DNA from: Bacteroidales bacterium | Lineage (GTDB): Bacteria; Bacteroidota; Bacteroidia; Bacteroidales; UBA932 | NCBI GenBank assembly: GCA_017428245.1 | Contig: JAFRRF010000035.1 | Span: 1 to 47,886 of the forward strand | DNA length: 47,886 nt | Direction: 5' to 3' | Shown here: positions 8,390-18,700 of the stretch, one piece after another | Numbering within the stretch: the first letter of the stretch is position 1 | Layout: each line of letters begins with the position of its first letter | Notes under the pieces: generated by a model | Database searches by the model: none | Told to the model about the DNA's origin: nothing | What the model saw: the letters and a program-made list of their open reading frames with translations, nothing else | Translations under genes and position numbers: made by a program

Positions 8390-8510
8390 TTTTGCGCTGC
8401 AACGGACGCATCAGTAAATCAGCGACTTACACAAGTTGATCCCCCTCGTTTTGAGGGGGATCAACTTGTGTAACTACCTGTCAGTCAATTGCGTCCGTTG
8501 CAGCGCAAAA
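8390..8510. repeat. 121-bp nested palindromic element, copy 1
   Basis: Two perfect inverted repeats are nested. The outer arms (21 bp; 8390-8410 and 8490-8510) contain CTGCAACGGACGCA; the inner arms (21 bp; 8427-8447 and 8453-8473) contain AGTTGATCCCCCTC around a GTTTT loop. The two 16-bp spacers between the stems do not pair. The element lies between convergent genes. The arms begin TTTT and end AAAA, the reverse of an intrinsic terminator. It aligns without gaps to copy 2 at 15500-15620. Confidence 0.85.
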
Positions 8511-8553
8511 GCGGCCAGAAGGCCGACGAAAACTGACGAAAGCAGACGAAAGG

Positions 8554-10893
8554 CTAACGGTCGACGCCAAGAGCCTCGACGTCCAGCATCTGGGTCTTGG
8601 ATATCCAGCGGCCGTCGGAGGTGCGGCCTTCAATCCGGAGAAAGTAGGGACCGTCGGCACGGTCTTCCGTCATGACGGTGATCTCCTTCGGAGAGGCGGC
8701 GCCGAGCCGGACCGACGGATTCCAATAGACAGTATTCCGGCGGTCGGGAAGCGACAATGTCCGCCGACGGTCATATACCGGATTGTAGAACGCCTTCGGC
8801 CGCTGCCATCCCAAGGGCATCGAGACAAGGGCATTGGTCTGACGCTTAAGTGATTCTGTACGGGAGCGCGCATTTCTCAATTCTGCCAGTACAATGCCGC
8901 CATACGATTTGGCGAGAAAGGCGTCCGAACTCAGATGCGTGGTCACGCTAAGTTTTTCGACTTCGTTGAGATAAATCATTTCGGCCATGGGCCAGTCTGT
9001 CAGAAACCCGTCGACATAAAGATTTACCTTCAAATACTCTTCGCCTCCATGGCTGATGAAACCCGTCTTGTTGTTGATCATTTCTTCTCTCTGCTCGTCC
9101 CAGTGCAATGATGGATTGGTCATCAGGATATAGGAGAAAAGACTGAGGTTATCGTTCGGCTGAAGTTGCTCCCGTGTCTTGGTCATCGGCATCTCGCTGA
9201 ATCCGAATGGAGTACGGACGCGAGGCGCAACAGCCTGAATGAATGTTGTCCGGATAGTGTCATGCTGGGCATCGATTTGCGTGAAAGTATCTTCGTCCGA
9301 CAGCTCCGCGGTCTCCGGCATACCCGTCCGGAGACCAGTCGGACGGCGAAACGGGGATCGCCACGACAAGGAGGATACTTTCGGAAAGAAGTCCTTTGTC
9401 AATACGGGATAGTAGGGTTTCCGCGTGCCGCCTTTGTCCACCACGGTAATGAACACCGTCCCGTCAGGAAAATCAAGGCTATCCACAAAAAAACGGGATT
9501 CCCGATTCACCGACATGACCTGCGAAAAGTTCAACTCAGGCGCCATCAGGGTCAGCGTGTAGTTGTGCGGTTTCCCGCCCAGGACACTCCGCACTTCACC
9601 CTGAAGCGACTGAGTCTCTTCCATCGGATACGTCACCTCCGTCACCGAAAGAAGGTCTTCATAATAGGTCCACCCCTGGATCATCAGCAGCAAATCGAGG
9701 TGGCTTTGCCGCGTCGACGCCGGAATCCGGCGGTCGAAATAGTAGTCCGGTGCTTCTATGTCGCCGCGTACCTCGCTCGAGAGCAGCATATAAGACGCAA
9801 GGTTTCCTTCCTGCTGAAACGGGCGGAACGCACCGCGGACTACTGAAACAGATACTTCTGCACTGTCAATCTGAGACCCGTCCGGACATGAAAGCTGAAT
9901 TGACCACGTCTTGCGCGGCAGATAGTCCGGCGAGGGACAATTTACATCCAGGGCGGCCGTCAGCGCAGGATCGTCAATAAACACCGTACGCTCCGCAAGA
10001 ACCTGTCCCTGGGTATCGGTCAGTACGAACTTCTGCAGACCCGGATAAGATACGGGTACGCGCAGGCTACGCGACTCGTCTATCCTGCCCAGTACTGCAC
10101 GGATACCGCCACGCCAGACTTCAAGTTGCACAGTCCTGCCCGTATGGTTCATAACCCGGACCGCAAAACTGTCGCCCGAGCGGCGGACCTGCATCGTGGC
10201 ACCGTCGCGGCTTGCCTCCGGCAGGTCCCAACTCCCCGTTTCGCTGACAAGACGGTACATGCGGTCCTCCTCGGGCGTGAACCCGAACAGCCCCATACCT
10301 GCATGTTCCGTCCTGACATCGCAGATCAGCTCACCGCGGTCGTCTACCAGTTTCCCAGAAAAGCCGGTGCCGCTTCCATCGGGATTCATCACTTTGAATC
10401 CCATCGAAGCATAGTCACCGTTATAATAGCGGCCACCTTCCGGATAGAAACTCACGTCCAACGGACCTTCAGCTGCGGCAGCTGCAGGTTCCGTTCCGTC
10501 ATAGACATCAATCCGCGCATGGAACATCCATTCCTCCGGCCAGTTCAACTGCCAACGCGTGTAAGCACGCAAAATGTATCGGCCGCCTTCCAGATTCTCC
10601 GGAAGATCCAGATAACCGGCAAAACCATCCTGGCTCATTCGGATTTTGTTTCTAAGCGCCGTCTCGCCGCTTTCACCGTCAAGCAGCTCCACATACAGAA
10701 AACGGCTCGTATCCGGAACCGGAGCGATACTTTCTACGTATCCTTTCATCCAGATCGTCTCTCCGGCCGCAAAGTAAGTCCTGTCCAGGTGCACGAACAC
10801 TTTTTCCGGGGCATAGGCTACCTGTCCCTGCACACCCCATCCGAAAACCAGCAGGAATAAGAAACAGATCAGTATGTTTTTATTCTTTCCCAT
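8554..10893 (-). CDS. Large exported MG2/TonB-plug-like envelope protein
   Basis: The 779-residue product has a signal peptide (MGKNKNILICFLFLLVFGWG, cleavage near VQGQ) and an N-terminal MG2/macroglobulin-like region. The motif EKVFVHLDRTYFAAGETIWMK and the following YVELLD strand are typical of large Bacteroidota surface proteins of unknown role. Near residues 625-690 the sequence LYVDGFLTDWPMAEMIYL...GGIVLAEL resembles a TonB-receptor plug, but no beta-barrel follows, so it is probably not a transporter. The start is set at the Met giving the signal peptide, 13 bp after the preceding gene; an upstream in-frame ATG would overlap that gene. It is last in the rnr operon and faces palindrome copy 1. 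A role in envelope assembly or attachment is a guess. Confidence 0.6.
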   Translation of the reverse strand: MGKNKNILICFLFLLVFGWGVQGQVAYAPEKVFVHLDRTYFAAGETIWMKGYVESIAPVPDTSRFLYVELLDGESGETALRNKIRMSQDGFAGYLDLPENLEGGRYILRAYTRWQLNWPEEWMFHARIDVYDGTEPAAAAAEGPLDVSFYPEGGRYYNGDYASMGFKVMNPDGSGTGFSGKLVDDRGELICDVRTEHAGMGLFGFTPEEDRMYRLVSETGSWDLPEASRDGATMQVRRSGDSFAVRVMNHTGRTVQLEVWRGGIRAVLGRIDESRSLRVPVSYPGLQKFVLTDTQGQVLAERTVFIDDPALTAALDVNCPSPDYLPRKTWSIQLSCPDGSQIDSAEVSVSVVRGAFRPFQQEGNLASYMLLSSEVRGDIEAPDYYFDRRIPASTRQSHLDLLLMIQGWTYYEDLLSVTEVTYPMEETQSLQGEVRSVLGGKPHNYTLTLMAPELNFSQVMSVNRESRFFVDSLDFPDGTVFITVVDKGGTRKPYYPVLTKDFFPKVSSLSWRSPFRRPTGLRTGMPETAELSDEDTFTQIDAQHDTIRTTFIQAVAPRVRTPFGFSEMPMTKTREQLQPNDNLSLFSYILMTNPSLHWDEQREEMINNKTGFISHGGEEYLKVNLYVDGFLTDWPMAEMIYLNEVEKLSVTTHLSSDAFLAKSYGGIVLAELRNARSRTESLKRQTNALVSMPLGWQRPKAFYNPVYDRRRTLSLPDRRNTVYWNPSVRLGAASPKEITVMTEDRADGPYFLRIEGRTSDGRWISKTQMLDVEALGVDR

Positions 10894-10906
10894 CACTCTA
10901 CTTTGC

Positions 10907-11824
10907 TTACCGGCTAACGACGATGGCATTGGCGACGACGCGTTCGCCTTCGGCATCGAACTCGCGGTTGTCGGAAGGATGATTGACCACCTGTCCGCGT
11001 ACTACCATCGTAGTCGAGCCGCCGCCGTCGAGATTGACGGCGTCACGGCATCCCAGGGCCTCCATGACCTGCCGGAGTTCAAACATCGTGAGGCCTGCGG
11101 CCATGGCATTCCGGCCGTCAACCACGACCAGCAGCACCGTGCCGTCAGCACGCCGGCCGACCGCCGTTCGGGGATTGCGCGTCGTGTTGAATTTATCCGC
11201 GACCATGGGTTCCTCCCTGCCGTCGATCATGAGCATGGGCCCCGTCGTCACCACATCTTCCGCGGCGATAATGTGTTCCCAGGACCGCAGGTCGTCGCCC
11301 TTGAGCACGAACAGCCCCCCACGCCACACCGCCACGGCGCCTTTCTGGCGCGTACTGCGGCCGCTGCCCGGATTCTCGTAGGAATCGAGGGCGTTGGGAG
11401 AGACCTCAACCCCGTCGACACGGAGATAATTTGCCGATCCGTAAGGCTCCTTCATGTTGAAGAACGAACCGTTGACCGCCGCGACGGCTCCCCTGGCGTC
11501 AGCCAGGGCCGAGGTCTTTTCAAGTGTACGTTCGGCCGACGGGACGATGTCGAAACGCGCACCGGGAGCCACTTCGAGTACACAGAGATACTGGTTGGAT
11601 CCGAACAGGTTCCCGTCGAAAGAAGCATGCATGAGAATTATACCATCCGCAACCTTCTCCCGTGTCCAGGCGCCGCCGGAAAGCAGCGAAGTGTTGTCCT
11701 GGGCCAGGATCGGCAGGCAGAGAGCCATAACTGCGACCACTGTCGCTACGAGATGCCCGGTCAAGCCGGGCATGACGTGCCCATGGCCGAAAATATCCTT
11801 CAATCTATTCCTCAACGAGTTCAT
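10907..11824 (-). CDS. Phosphodiester glycosidase family protein (NAGPA/DUF2233 domain)
   Basis: This secreted protein of about 305 residues has the NAGPA fold, whose human member removes GlcNAc from GlcNAc-1-phospho-mannose; bacterial members act on sugar-phosphodiesters such as those in envelope polymers. The diagnostic C-terminal stretches are present: PRTAVGRRADGTVLLVVVDG and NLDGGGSTTMVV, plus the earlier AAVNGSFFN. The hydrophobic core VATVVAVMALCLPILAQ is the signal sequence. The start is uncertain: ATG 11824 overlaps rnr by 20 bp, with alternatives at 11845 and 11773. It lies between rnr and the MG2-like gene in one operon. The substrate is unknown. Confidence 0.8.
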   Translation of the reverse strand: MNSLRNRLKDIFGHGHVMPGLTGHLVATVVAVMALCLPILAQDNTSLLSGGAWTREKVADGIILMHASFDGNLFGSNQYLCVLEVAPGARFDIVPSAERTLEKTSALADARGAVAAVNGSFFNMKEPYGSANYLRVDGVEVSPNALDSYENPGSGRSTRQKGAVAVWRGGLFVLKGDDLRSWEHIIAAEDVVTTGPMLMIDGREEPMVADKFNTTRNPRTAVGRRADGTVLLVVVDGRNAMAAGLTMFELRQVMEALGCRDAVNLDGGGSTTMVVRGQVVNHPSDNREFDAEGERVVANAIVVSR

Positions 11825-13880
11825 AATCCAGAATCTTTTGTTCAAGGTTGGCCCGCAGCAGACGCACCTTCACCGGATCGCCCAGATGGAAAATCCTGCC
11901 GGAAGCCTTGCCGCGGGTTTCGTATTTCTCTTCGTCGAACTCGTACCAGTCGGTGCGGATGTCGCGGAGCGGAACCATGCCTTCGATCTTTGTGGGTTCG
12001 ACCTCCACGTAAAGCCCCCATTCTGTCAGGCCGCTGATGTGTCCATCGAATTCCCGGCCTATCTTGTCCTGCATGAATTCCACCATCTTGTACTTGATGG
12101 ATGCCCGTTCCGCGTCGGTGGCTATCTGCTCCCTTACGGAACTGTGCTCGCAGCAGTCCTCGTAATAGAGTTTGTCCTGCGAAGTGGCCCCGTCCATGTA
12201 CATGGCAAGCAGCCGGTGGACCATCATGTCGGGATACCGGCGGATCGGGGAGGTGAAGTGGGTATAGTACTGGAAGGCAAGGCCGTAGTGTCCCACATTG
12301 TCCGTAGAGTAGCGGGCGCGGGCCATGCTGCGCAGGGCCAGCAGTTGAAGCGCATTCTCCTCCGGTTTGCCTTTGGCCTCTTTCATCAGTTCGTTCAGAG
12401 CGCCGGCGGCTTCCTTGGGGTTGGACGTATCGCCCAGCTTATGGCCGAAATTCTTGGCGAAATTGCGCAGGTTGTCGAGTTTCTCGGGGTCCGGATCTTC
12501 GTGTATACGATAGACGAAAGTCGGATTCTTGGCCTTGCACTTCTTCGTGGCGTATTCAGCCACGCAGCGGTTGGCCAGCAGCATGAACTCCTCGATCAGC
12601 CAGTTGCTCTCCTTGCTCTCTTTCTGCACCACATCGAGGGGTTTTCCCGTCTCGTCGACCAGGACCTTCATTTCGGGCCTCTCGAACGAGATGGCGCCCT
12701 TGTCGAAACGCTGCTTGCGCAGTATGGAGGCCAGGGAATACAGGTCGAGTATCTCGGCAGCCAGAGGCCCTTCCTTCGTCTCGATTATCTGCTGCGCCTG
12801 CTCATAGTCGAAACGATAGTCAGAATTGATGACTGTCCGTCCGAACCACTGATTGATTACCTTGGCCTTGGCATTCATCTCGAAAACCGCGCTGAAGGTA
12901 AGTTTGTCCTCTTTCGGACGGAGAGAGCAGAGTTTGTTGGACAATTTCTCAGGCAGCATCGGTATCGTACGGTCCACGAGATAAACCGACGTTCCGCGGG
13001 CAAAAGCCTCCTTGTCCACAGCAGATCCGGGTTTTACGTAATATGTCACGTCCGCGATGTGGACACCGACCTCCACATTGCCGTTTTCCAGTTTCCGGTA
13101 TGAGATCGCATCGTCGAAATCCTTGGCGTCCGTCGGATCGATGGTGAAGGTCGTGACTCCGCGGAAATCCTTGCGTCCCGCAAGGTCCTTCGCCGTGATC
13201 TCTTCAGAAATTTTGTCCGCAGCCTGTACGACTTCCGGCTCGAAACGGTACGGGAGCTGATACTCGGCCAGGATGGCATGCATCTCGGTGTCGTTCTCGC
13301 CCGGCATTCCCAGGACGTCTACGATCCTGCCGACAGGTTCGGCGCTGCGTTTGGGCCAGTCCGTCACAAGGACGGCGACCTTCATGCCGTTGGCTGCCTT
13401 CTTGCCGCCGATTTCCGGCATCGGGTCCGGTGCGGACATGTCTATCTGGACGTCATAAGGCATATTCCTGCCTTCCACGATGGCCCAGGCCTGCCTGCCC
13501 CGCACCACCAGGACCCCTATGTGGGGTTTCGTGCTGCGGCGGATGATCTTGACCACCTCCCCTTCAAGGCTGCGTCCCTTGTCCCCGGCCTGAAGCCTGC
13601 GCTTAGAGACAGCTATTTTCACGAAATCGCCGTTAAGGGCGAAGTGCAGCTTGCGCATGGGGATGAAGATATCGTCAGGGCGTCCTTCCACCTTCACGAA
13701 ACCGAAACCGTCGCGCGAAAGTGACACGATTCCCTCGAACTCTTCTATGCTCTTGGAACGCCGTTCCGAAGTACGCACGGGCTCGGCTTCACCGCGGGCA
13801 AGCCGCTTCGCGCGCTTGAGCGCACCTTCCCGGACGGTTATTTTTCCCTTTTTCACCTTTTTGCGATTCGATGTTGCCAT
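11805..13880 (-). CDS. rnr: Ribonuclease R
   Basis: This 691-residue processive 3'-5' exoribonuclease degrades structured RNA and takes part in rRNA quality control. The order is: basic N-terminal tail, cold-shock-type domains (about 45-220), RNB catalytic domain with the metal-binding cluster [11 protein letters not shown] (Asp248, 254, 256, 257), and a C-terminal S1 domain starting at about 600 ([15 protein letters not shown]). Length and order are those of RNase R; RNase II lacks the basic tail. The start [13 protein letters not shown] is chosen because the frame upstream runs antisense through gpmI. It is first gene of the operon with the NAGPA and MG2-like genes and is divergent from gpmI. 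Confidence 0.95.
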   Translation of the reverse strand: MATSNRKKVKKGKITVREGALKRAKRLARGEAEPVRTSERRSKSIEEFEGIVSLSRDGFGFVKVEGRPDDIFIPMRKLHFALNGDFVKIAVSKRRLQAGDKGRSLEGEVVKIIRRSTKPHIGVLVVRGRQAWAIVEGRNMPYDVQIDMSAPDPMPEIGGKKAANGMKVAVLVTDWPKRSAEPVGRIVDVLGMPGENDTEMHAILAEYQLPYRFEPEVVQAADKISEEITAKDLAGRKDFRGVTTFTIDPTDAKDFDDAISYRKLENGNVEVGVHIADVTYYVKPGSAVDKEAFARGTSVYLVDRTIPMLPEKLSNKLCSLRPKEDKLTFSAVFEMNAKAKVINQWFGRTVINSDYRFDYEQAQQIIETKEGPLAAEILDLYSLASILRKQRFDKGAISFERPEMKVLVDETGKPLDVVQKESKESNWLIEEFMLLANRCVAEYATKKCKAKNPTFVYRIHEDPDPEKLDNLRNFAKNFGHKLGDTSNPKEAAGALNELMKEAKGKPEENALQLLALRSMARARYSTDNVGHYGLAFQYYTHFTSPIRRYPDMMVHRLLAMYMDGATSQDKLYYEDCCEHSSVREQIATDAERASIKYKMVEFMQDKIGREFDGHISGLTEWGLYVEVEPTKIEGMVPLRDIRTDWYEFDEEKYETRGKASGRIFHLGDPVKVRLLRANLEQKILDYELVEE

Positions 13881-13888
13881 ATATTCCT

Positions 13889-13920
13889 TATTTTTGCGCA
13901 ATTCCAAGATAACAAATATA
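13889..13920. promoter_or_regulatory. Overlapping divergent promoters of rnr and gpmI
   Basis: In the 48-bp gap two exact TAnnTTTG boxes face each other: TATTTTTG on the plus strand (13889-13896) for gpmI and TATATTTG on the minus strand (13913-13920) for rnr. Each polymerase would occupy the start site of the other. Neither has a perfect TTTG -33 box at the right spacing. Confidence 0.55.
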
Positions 13921-13928
13921 CGAAAAAT

Positions 13929-15452
13929 ATGAACAAGAAAGTCCTTTTGATGATTCTGGACGGCTGGGGTGAAGGCCGTCACGACTATTCCAACGCCATC
14001 TTCACGCAGGGCGCCCCCCATATCGACGCGCTCCGCGAAAAATATCCGTTCAGCCACCTCCAGGCATGCGGAGAATATGTCGGACTTCCCGACGGACAGA
14101 TGGGCAACTCGGAGGTCGGCCACATGAACCTCGGTGCCGGCCGCGTCGTTTATCAGGACCTGGTGAAAATCAATATCGCCTGCCGCGAACACAAACTCCT
14201 TGACAATCCCGAGATAAAGGCGGTCTTCGACTATGTCGCCGCTTCGGGCAAGAAACTCCATCTGATGGGCCTCACCTCCCACGGAGGAGTGCACTCCTCC
14301 CTCGACCATGTATACGAGTTCCTGCGCGTCGCTGCGGAAAAGGGCCTCGACAAGGTATATGTCCACGCATTCATGGACGGCCGCGACACCGACCCGCGCA
14401 GCGGCCTCGGCTTCGTGACCGAACTTGAGGAAAAGATGGCTGAAACCACCGGAAAGGTCGCCACGGTCTGCGGACGTTTCTATGCCATGGACCGCGACAA
14501 GCGCTGGAACCGCATCAAGGAAGCCTACGACCTGCTTGTCGACGGCAAGGGAGCGGCTTTCACATCCGCAACCAAGGGCATACAGGCATCCTACGACGCC
14601 GACGTGACCGACGAGTTCATCAAGCCCATCGTGGTGACCGACGAAGCCGGCGCTCCCGTGGCGAAGATCGAAGAGGGCGACGCCATCATCTTCTACAACT
14701 TCCGCAACGACCGCGCCCGCGAACTCACCACCGTCCTGACACAGCAGGATATGCCGGAGGAAGGGATGCATACCATTCCCCTCTACTACTGCTGCCTGAC
14801 CCCCTACGACGCCGCCTTCACCGGAGTCCACATCCTTTTCGACAAGGAACTGGTACAGGACACTCTCGGCGAAACCGTTGCCAAGGCCGGAAAACGCCAG
14901 CTGCGCATAGCGGAGACCGAGAAATACGCCCATGTGACCTTCTTCTTCAACGGCGGCCGCGAGACCCAGTTCGAAAACGAAGACCGTATCCTCGTAGCAT
15001 CCCCCAAGGTCCCGACCTATGACATCCTGCCTCAGATGAGCGCCCCCGAGGTGGCCGAGAAACTGATCGATGCCATCCGCAGCGAAAAGGAAGACCTCAT
15101 CATCCTGAACTTCGCCAACGGCGACATGGTGGGACACACCGGAGTCTACAATTCGATCACCCGCGCAGTGGCCTGCATCGACAAACTTGTCGGTCGCGTA
15201 GTGGAAGAGGCCCTGGCCAAGGATTACGTGGTGCTTCTGACCGCCGACCACGGCAACGCCGACTTCGCAGTCAACGCCGACGGCACGCCCAATACGGCAC
15301 ACTCCCTCAACACCGTGCAGTTCATCGTCATCGGCGCAGGCGAGGATGTCAAGACAGTAAAGGACGGCGCCCTGTGCAACGTCGCCCCGACCATCCTCAA
15401 ACTGATGGGAATCCCCCAGCCCGCCGCGATGACGGCCGAGCCGCTGATCTGA
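13929..15452 (+). CDS. gpmI: 2,3-bisphosphoglycerate-independent phosphoglycerate mutase
   Basis: This 507-residue Mn-dependent enzyme interconverts 3- and 2-phosphoglycerate in glycolysis. The alkaline-phosphatase-like core starts [10 protein letters not shown] (metal ligand Asp11). The phosphorylated serine is Ser61 in [12 protein letters not shown]. The second domain carries FMDGRDTDP and NFRNDRARE, and the C-terminal metal site is in TADHGNAD. Length is typical. It is monocistronic, followed by palindrome copy 2. Confidence 0.96.
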   Translation: MNKKVLLMILDGWGEGRHDYSNAIFTQGAPHIDALREKYPFSHLQACGEYVGLPDGQMGNSEVGHMNLGAGRVVYQDLVKINIACREHKLLDNPEIKAVFDYVAASGKKLHLMGLTSHGGVHSSLDHVYEFLRVAAEKGLDKVYVHAFMDGRDTDPRSGLGFVTELEEKMAETTGKVATVCGRFYAMDRDKRWNRIKEAYDLLVDGKGAAFTSATKGIQASYDADVTDEFIKPIVVTDEAGAPVAKIEEGDAIIFYNFRNDRARELTTVLTQQDMPEEGMHTIPLYYCCLTPYDAAFTGVHILFDKELVQDTLGETVAKAGKRQLRIAETEKYAHVTFFFNGGRETQFENEDRILVASPKVPTYDILPQMSAPEVAEKLIDAIRSEKEDLIILNFANGDMVGHTGVYNSITRAVACIDKLVGRVVEEALAKDYVVLLTADHGNADFAVNADGTPNTAHSLNTVQFIVIGAGEDVKTVKDGALCNVAPTILKLMGIPQPAAMTAEPLI

Positions 15453-15499
15453 AATACCGGAGCGCTGCCCTGAACCCTGATCCTCCCGGCCTTAGAACT

Positions 15500-15620
15500 T
15501 TTTTCGCTGCAACGGACGCATCTGTCAGTCAGCAGATTACTGAAACTGATCCCCCTCAAAACAAGGGGGATCAGTTTGCATAAACGGCTCTGTATCAATT
15601 GTGTCCGTTGCAGAGGAAAA
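15500..15620. repeat. 121-bp nested palindromic element, copy 2
   Basis: Aligned by eye to copy 1 without gaps, 89 of 121 positions agree. The outer stem CTGCAACGGACGCA (15507-15520) pairs with 15600-15613, with one G-T (G-U in RNA). The inner stem AAACTGATCCCCCT (15543-15556) pairs with 15564-15577. Two inner-stem base pairs differ from copy 1 but are compensated on the other arm. The loop and spacers have diverged. It lies between gpmI and dnaE; the rest of that 260-bp gap shows no clear promoter. Confidence 0.8.
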
Positions 15621-15712
15621 TGGGGCGGGGCGGGAAGAAAGGAGGCGCTCGTTTTCTTGCGGCTTCAGGATATTTTCCTTAACTTGCCTTTCCTTTTCCA
15701 AAGATCCAGACC

Positions 15713-18700
15713 ATGTCCTTCGTACACCTTCACGTCCACACCCAATATTCCATCCTGGACGGATTCTCAGATATCGGGAAACTTTTTGAACGGGCCCGCG
15801 AACTCGGGATGCCGGCCCTGGCCATCACCGACCACGGCAATATGTTCGGCGTGAAGGAGTTCTTCAAATTCGCCTTCGACAAGGACAATCTCGACGAGAA
15901 CAAACAGCCCATCGTAAAGCCGATCATAGGCTGCGAAGTCTATGTCACGCGTCACTACGACCATCACCTGAAGGATAACGACCACAGGAGATACTATCAC
16001 CTCACCCTGCTCGCCAAGAATTACGAAGGATATCTGAACCTGATGAAGATATGCACCGAAGGGCACATCCACGGCATGTACTACAAGCCCCGAGTGTCGC
16101 ATGAAGTGATAGAGCAGCACCACGGAAACCTGATCTGCTGCTCCGCCTGCCTTGCCGGTGAAATACCGCGGGACATCATGGACGGTAACATCGAGGCTGC
16201 CCGCGAGGCGATCCGCTGGCACAAGCGTGTCTTCGGAGATGACTACTATCTCGAGGTGATGAAGCACAAGACCGAAGTCCCCGGCCTGGACGACGACGTC
16301 TACCGCGCCCAGATGGAGGTCAATCCCGTGATTTTCGACCTGGCCCGTGAGGAAGGGGTGAAGGTGGTCGCCACGAACGACGTCCATTTCATCTGCAGGG
16401 AAGACGGTCCTGCGCATGACAGGCTGATCTGCCTTACCACGAACTCCAACATCGACGACCCCAAGCGGCTGCGCTACACCCAGCAGGAGTATCTGAAGTC
16501 AGAGGAGGAAATGGCCTCCCTCTTCCCCGAGCATCCCGAAGTGATAGGAAACACCCTCGAGGTGGCCGGCAAAGTGAGTGTCTACAAGATAGACCACGAC
16601 TACATCCTTCCCAAATACAAGATCGACGAGTCATTCCTCCGGGACATAGACACTCATCTCGAACGTTACAGGGAGTTCATCGACGCCGGCAAAAACGACC
16701 CGAAGGGCAATTACCGGGGCGACGATTTCTGCAAGTCCGTGGCCTACCTGTGCCACCTCACCTATGAAGGAGCGAAGATACGTTACGGTGAAACCCTTAC
16801 CGACGAGCAGTCGGAACGCATAGCTTTCGAATTGAAGACCATCTCGTCGATGGGTTTTCCCGACTACTTCCTCATCGTCCAGGATTACATCCGGGCCATG
16901 CGCAAACAGGGCTGGCTGGTCGGTCCCGGACGAGGCTCGGCCGCCGGAAGCGTGGTGGCCTACTGCTTGTGGATCACCAATCTCGACCCTATCAAGTACC
17001 AGCTTCTGTTCGAGCGCTTCCTTAATCCGGAACGCATCTCCATGCCGGATATAGACGTCGATTTCGAGAATCTTGAGGCGGCGCACCGCTATGTGGAACA
17101 GACCTACGGCGAAGACCATGTCTCCCGCGTCATCACTTTCGGAACCATGCTCGCCAAGGGCGCGATCAAGGATGTGGCGCGCATAAGCCATGTCTCGATC
17201 GACGAGTCGAACCGCCTTTCCAAGATGGTTCCAAACAGGCTCAGCGAAAGGGTGAAGAACGAAAAGGGTGAAACGGAGGAGAAAAGTGTCAAGATCACCC
17301 TTAAGAACTGCTTCCGCCTCGTCCCTGAGTTCAAGGAAGAACTCGCAAAGGAGCACAACGACCTTAACAAGGAGGTTCTCTCCTACGCGCAGCAGCTCGA
17401 AGGAAGCGTACGGCAGGTCGGAATGCACGCCTGCGCCACCATCATCGGCCCCGGCAACCTGAGCGACTATATTCCCATCTGCCTGTCCAAGGACAAGGAT
17501 ACCGGAAAGGATGTCTGGACCTCCCAGTACGACGGCCATTACATCGAAGAGTGCGGCCTGCTGAAGATGGACTTCCTCGGACTGAACACCCTTTCAATCA
17601 TCCATAAGACCACAGACCTCATCAAGGAAGGTCACGGAATCGATATCGACATCGAGGCGATCCCCATCGACGACAAGGAGACCTACGAACTTTACGGCCG
17701 CGGAGACACCACTTCCATATTCCAGTTCGAATCGCCAGGCATGAAGGAGTGGCTGCAGAGGCTGCATCCGGAAAGGTTCGAGGACCTGATTGCAATGAAC
17801 GCCCTCTACCGTCCCGGGCCGATGGACTACATCCCCGACTTCGTAGACCGCAAACTCGGGCTGAAACCCATCACCTACGACACACCGGAAATGGAGGAAT
17901 ACCTGCAGGACACCTATGGAATTACGGTGTACCAGGAGCAGGTGATGCTGCTCTCGCAGAAACTGGCCGGTTTCACCAAGGGCCAGGCCGACAAGCTCCG
18001 CAAGGCGATGGGCAAGAAGAAGATCAAGGAGATGGAGGAGCTGCGCGTCAAGTTCATGGACGGCGGAAAGGCCCACGGGCACGACAAGAAACTGCTGAAC
18101 AAGATATGGCAGGACTGGCGCGCCTTCGCGGAATATGCCTTCAACAAGTCACACGCCACCTGTTACGCATGGGTAAGCTACCAGACCGCATGGCTGAAGG
18201 CCCACTATCCGGCCGAATTCTTCGCCGCCAACATGAGCTGCAATCTCGAGAACAGCGACGAAATCGCCAAGATCATGGATGACAGCCGCCGCTGGCAGAT
18301 CCAGGTCCTGGGACCAGACATCAACGAGAGCTCCACTGAGTTCACCGTCAACAAGAAGGGTGACATCCGCTTCGGCATGGGCGGCATCAAAGGCGTGGGA
18401 ACCAACGTGATCGACGCCGTCATAGCTGAAAGGAAACGCAGCGGGAACTTCAAGGGAATCTTCGATTTCATCGAGAGGATGCCGCTGGGCCTGATCAACC
18501 GTAGGGTCATGGAGTGCCTCATATATTCAGGCGCCTTCGACAGTTTCCCCGAACTGACCAGGGCCCAGTATTTCGCCCCCACAGGATCCGGGAAGGAAGA
18601 CACCTACCTCGACGCCCTGCTCCGCTATGCCTCGAAATTCCAGAACGACTCGATGACGGCTTCGATGAGCCTCTTCGGGGAGATGGAAGAGCTGAAGCCC

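Noticed and set aside
8390..8510. The palindromes as integron attC sites or intrinsic terminators.
   Set aside because: No RYYYAAC/GTTRRRY core pair or integrase is visible, and the T/A runs flank the stems in the wrong order for a terminator.
8144..8551. Short frames running through palindrome copy 1.
   Set aside because: They read across perfect inverted repeats and have no protein features.
10907..11845. ATG at 11845 as start of the NAGPA-type gene.
   Set aside because: It would lengthen the overlap with rnr to 41 bp without improving the signal peptide; 11824 is kept, with 11773 as an alternative.
11805..15302. An apparent extension of rnr to 1165 codons.
   Set aside because: The extra 474 codons run antisense through gpmI, cross the promoter gap, and have no recognisable domain. 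RNase R starts naturally at MATSNRKK (13880).
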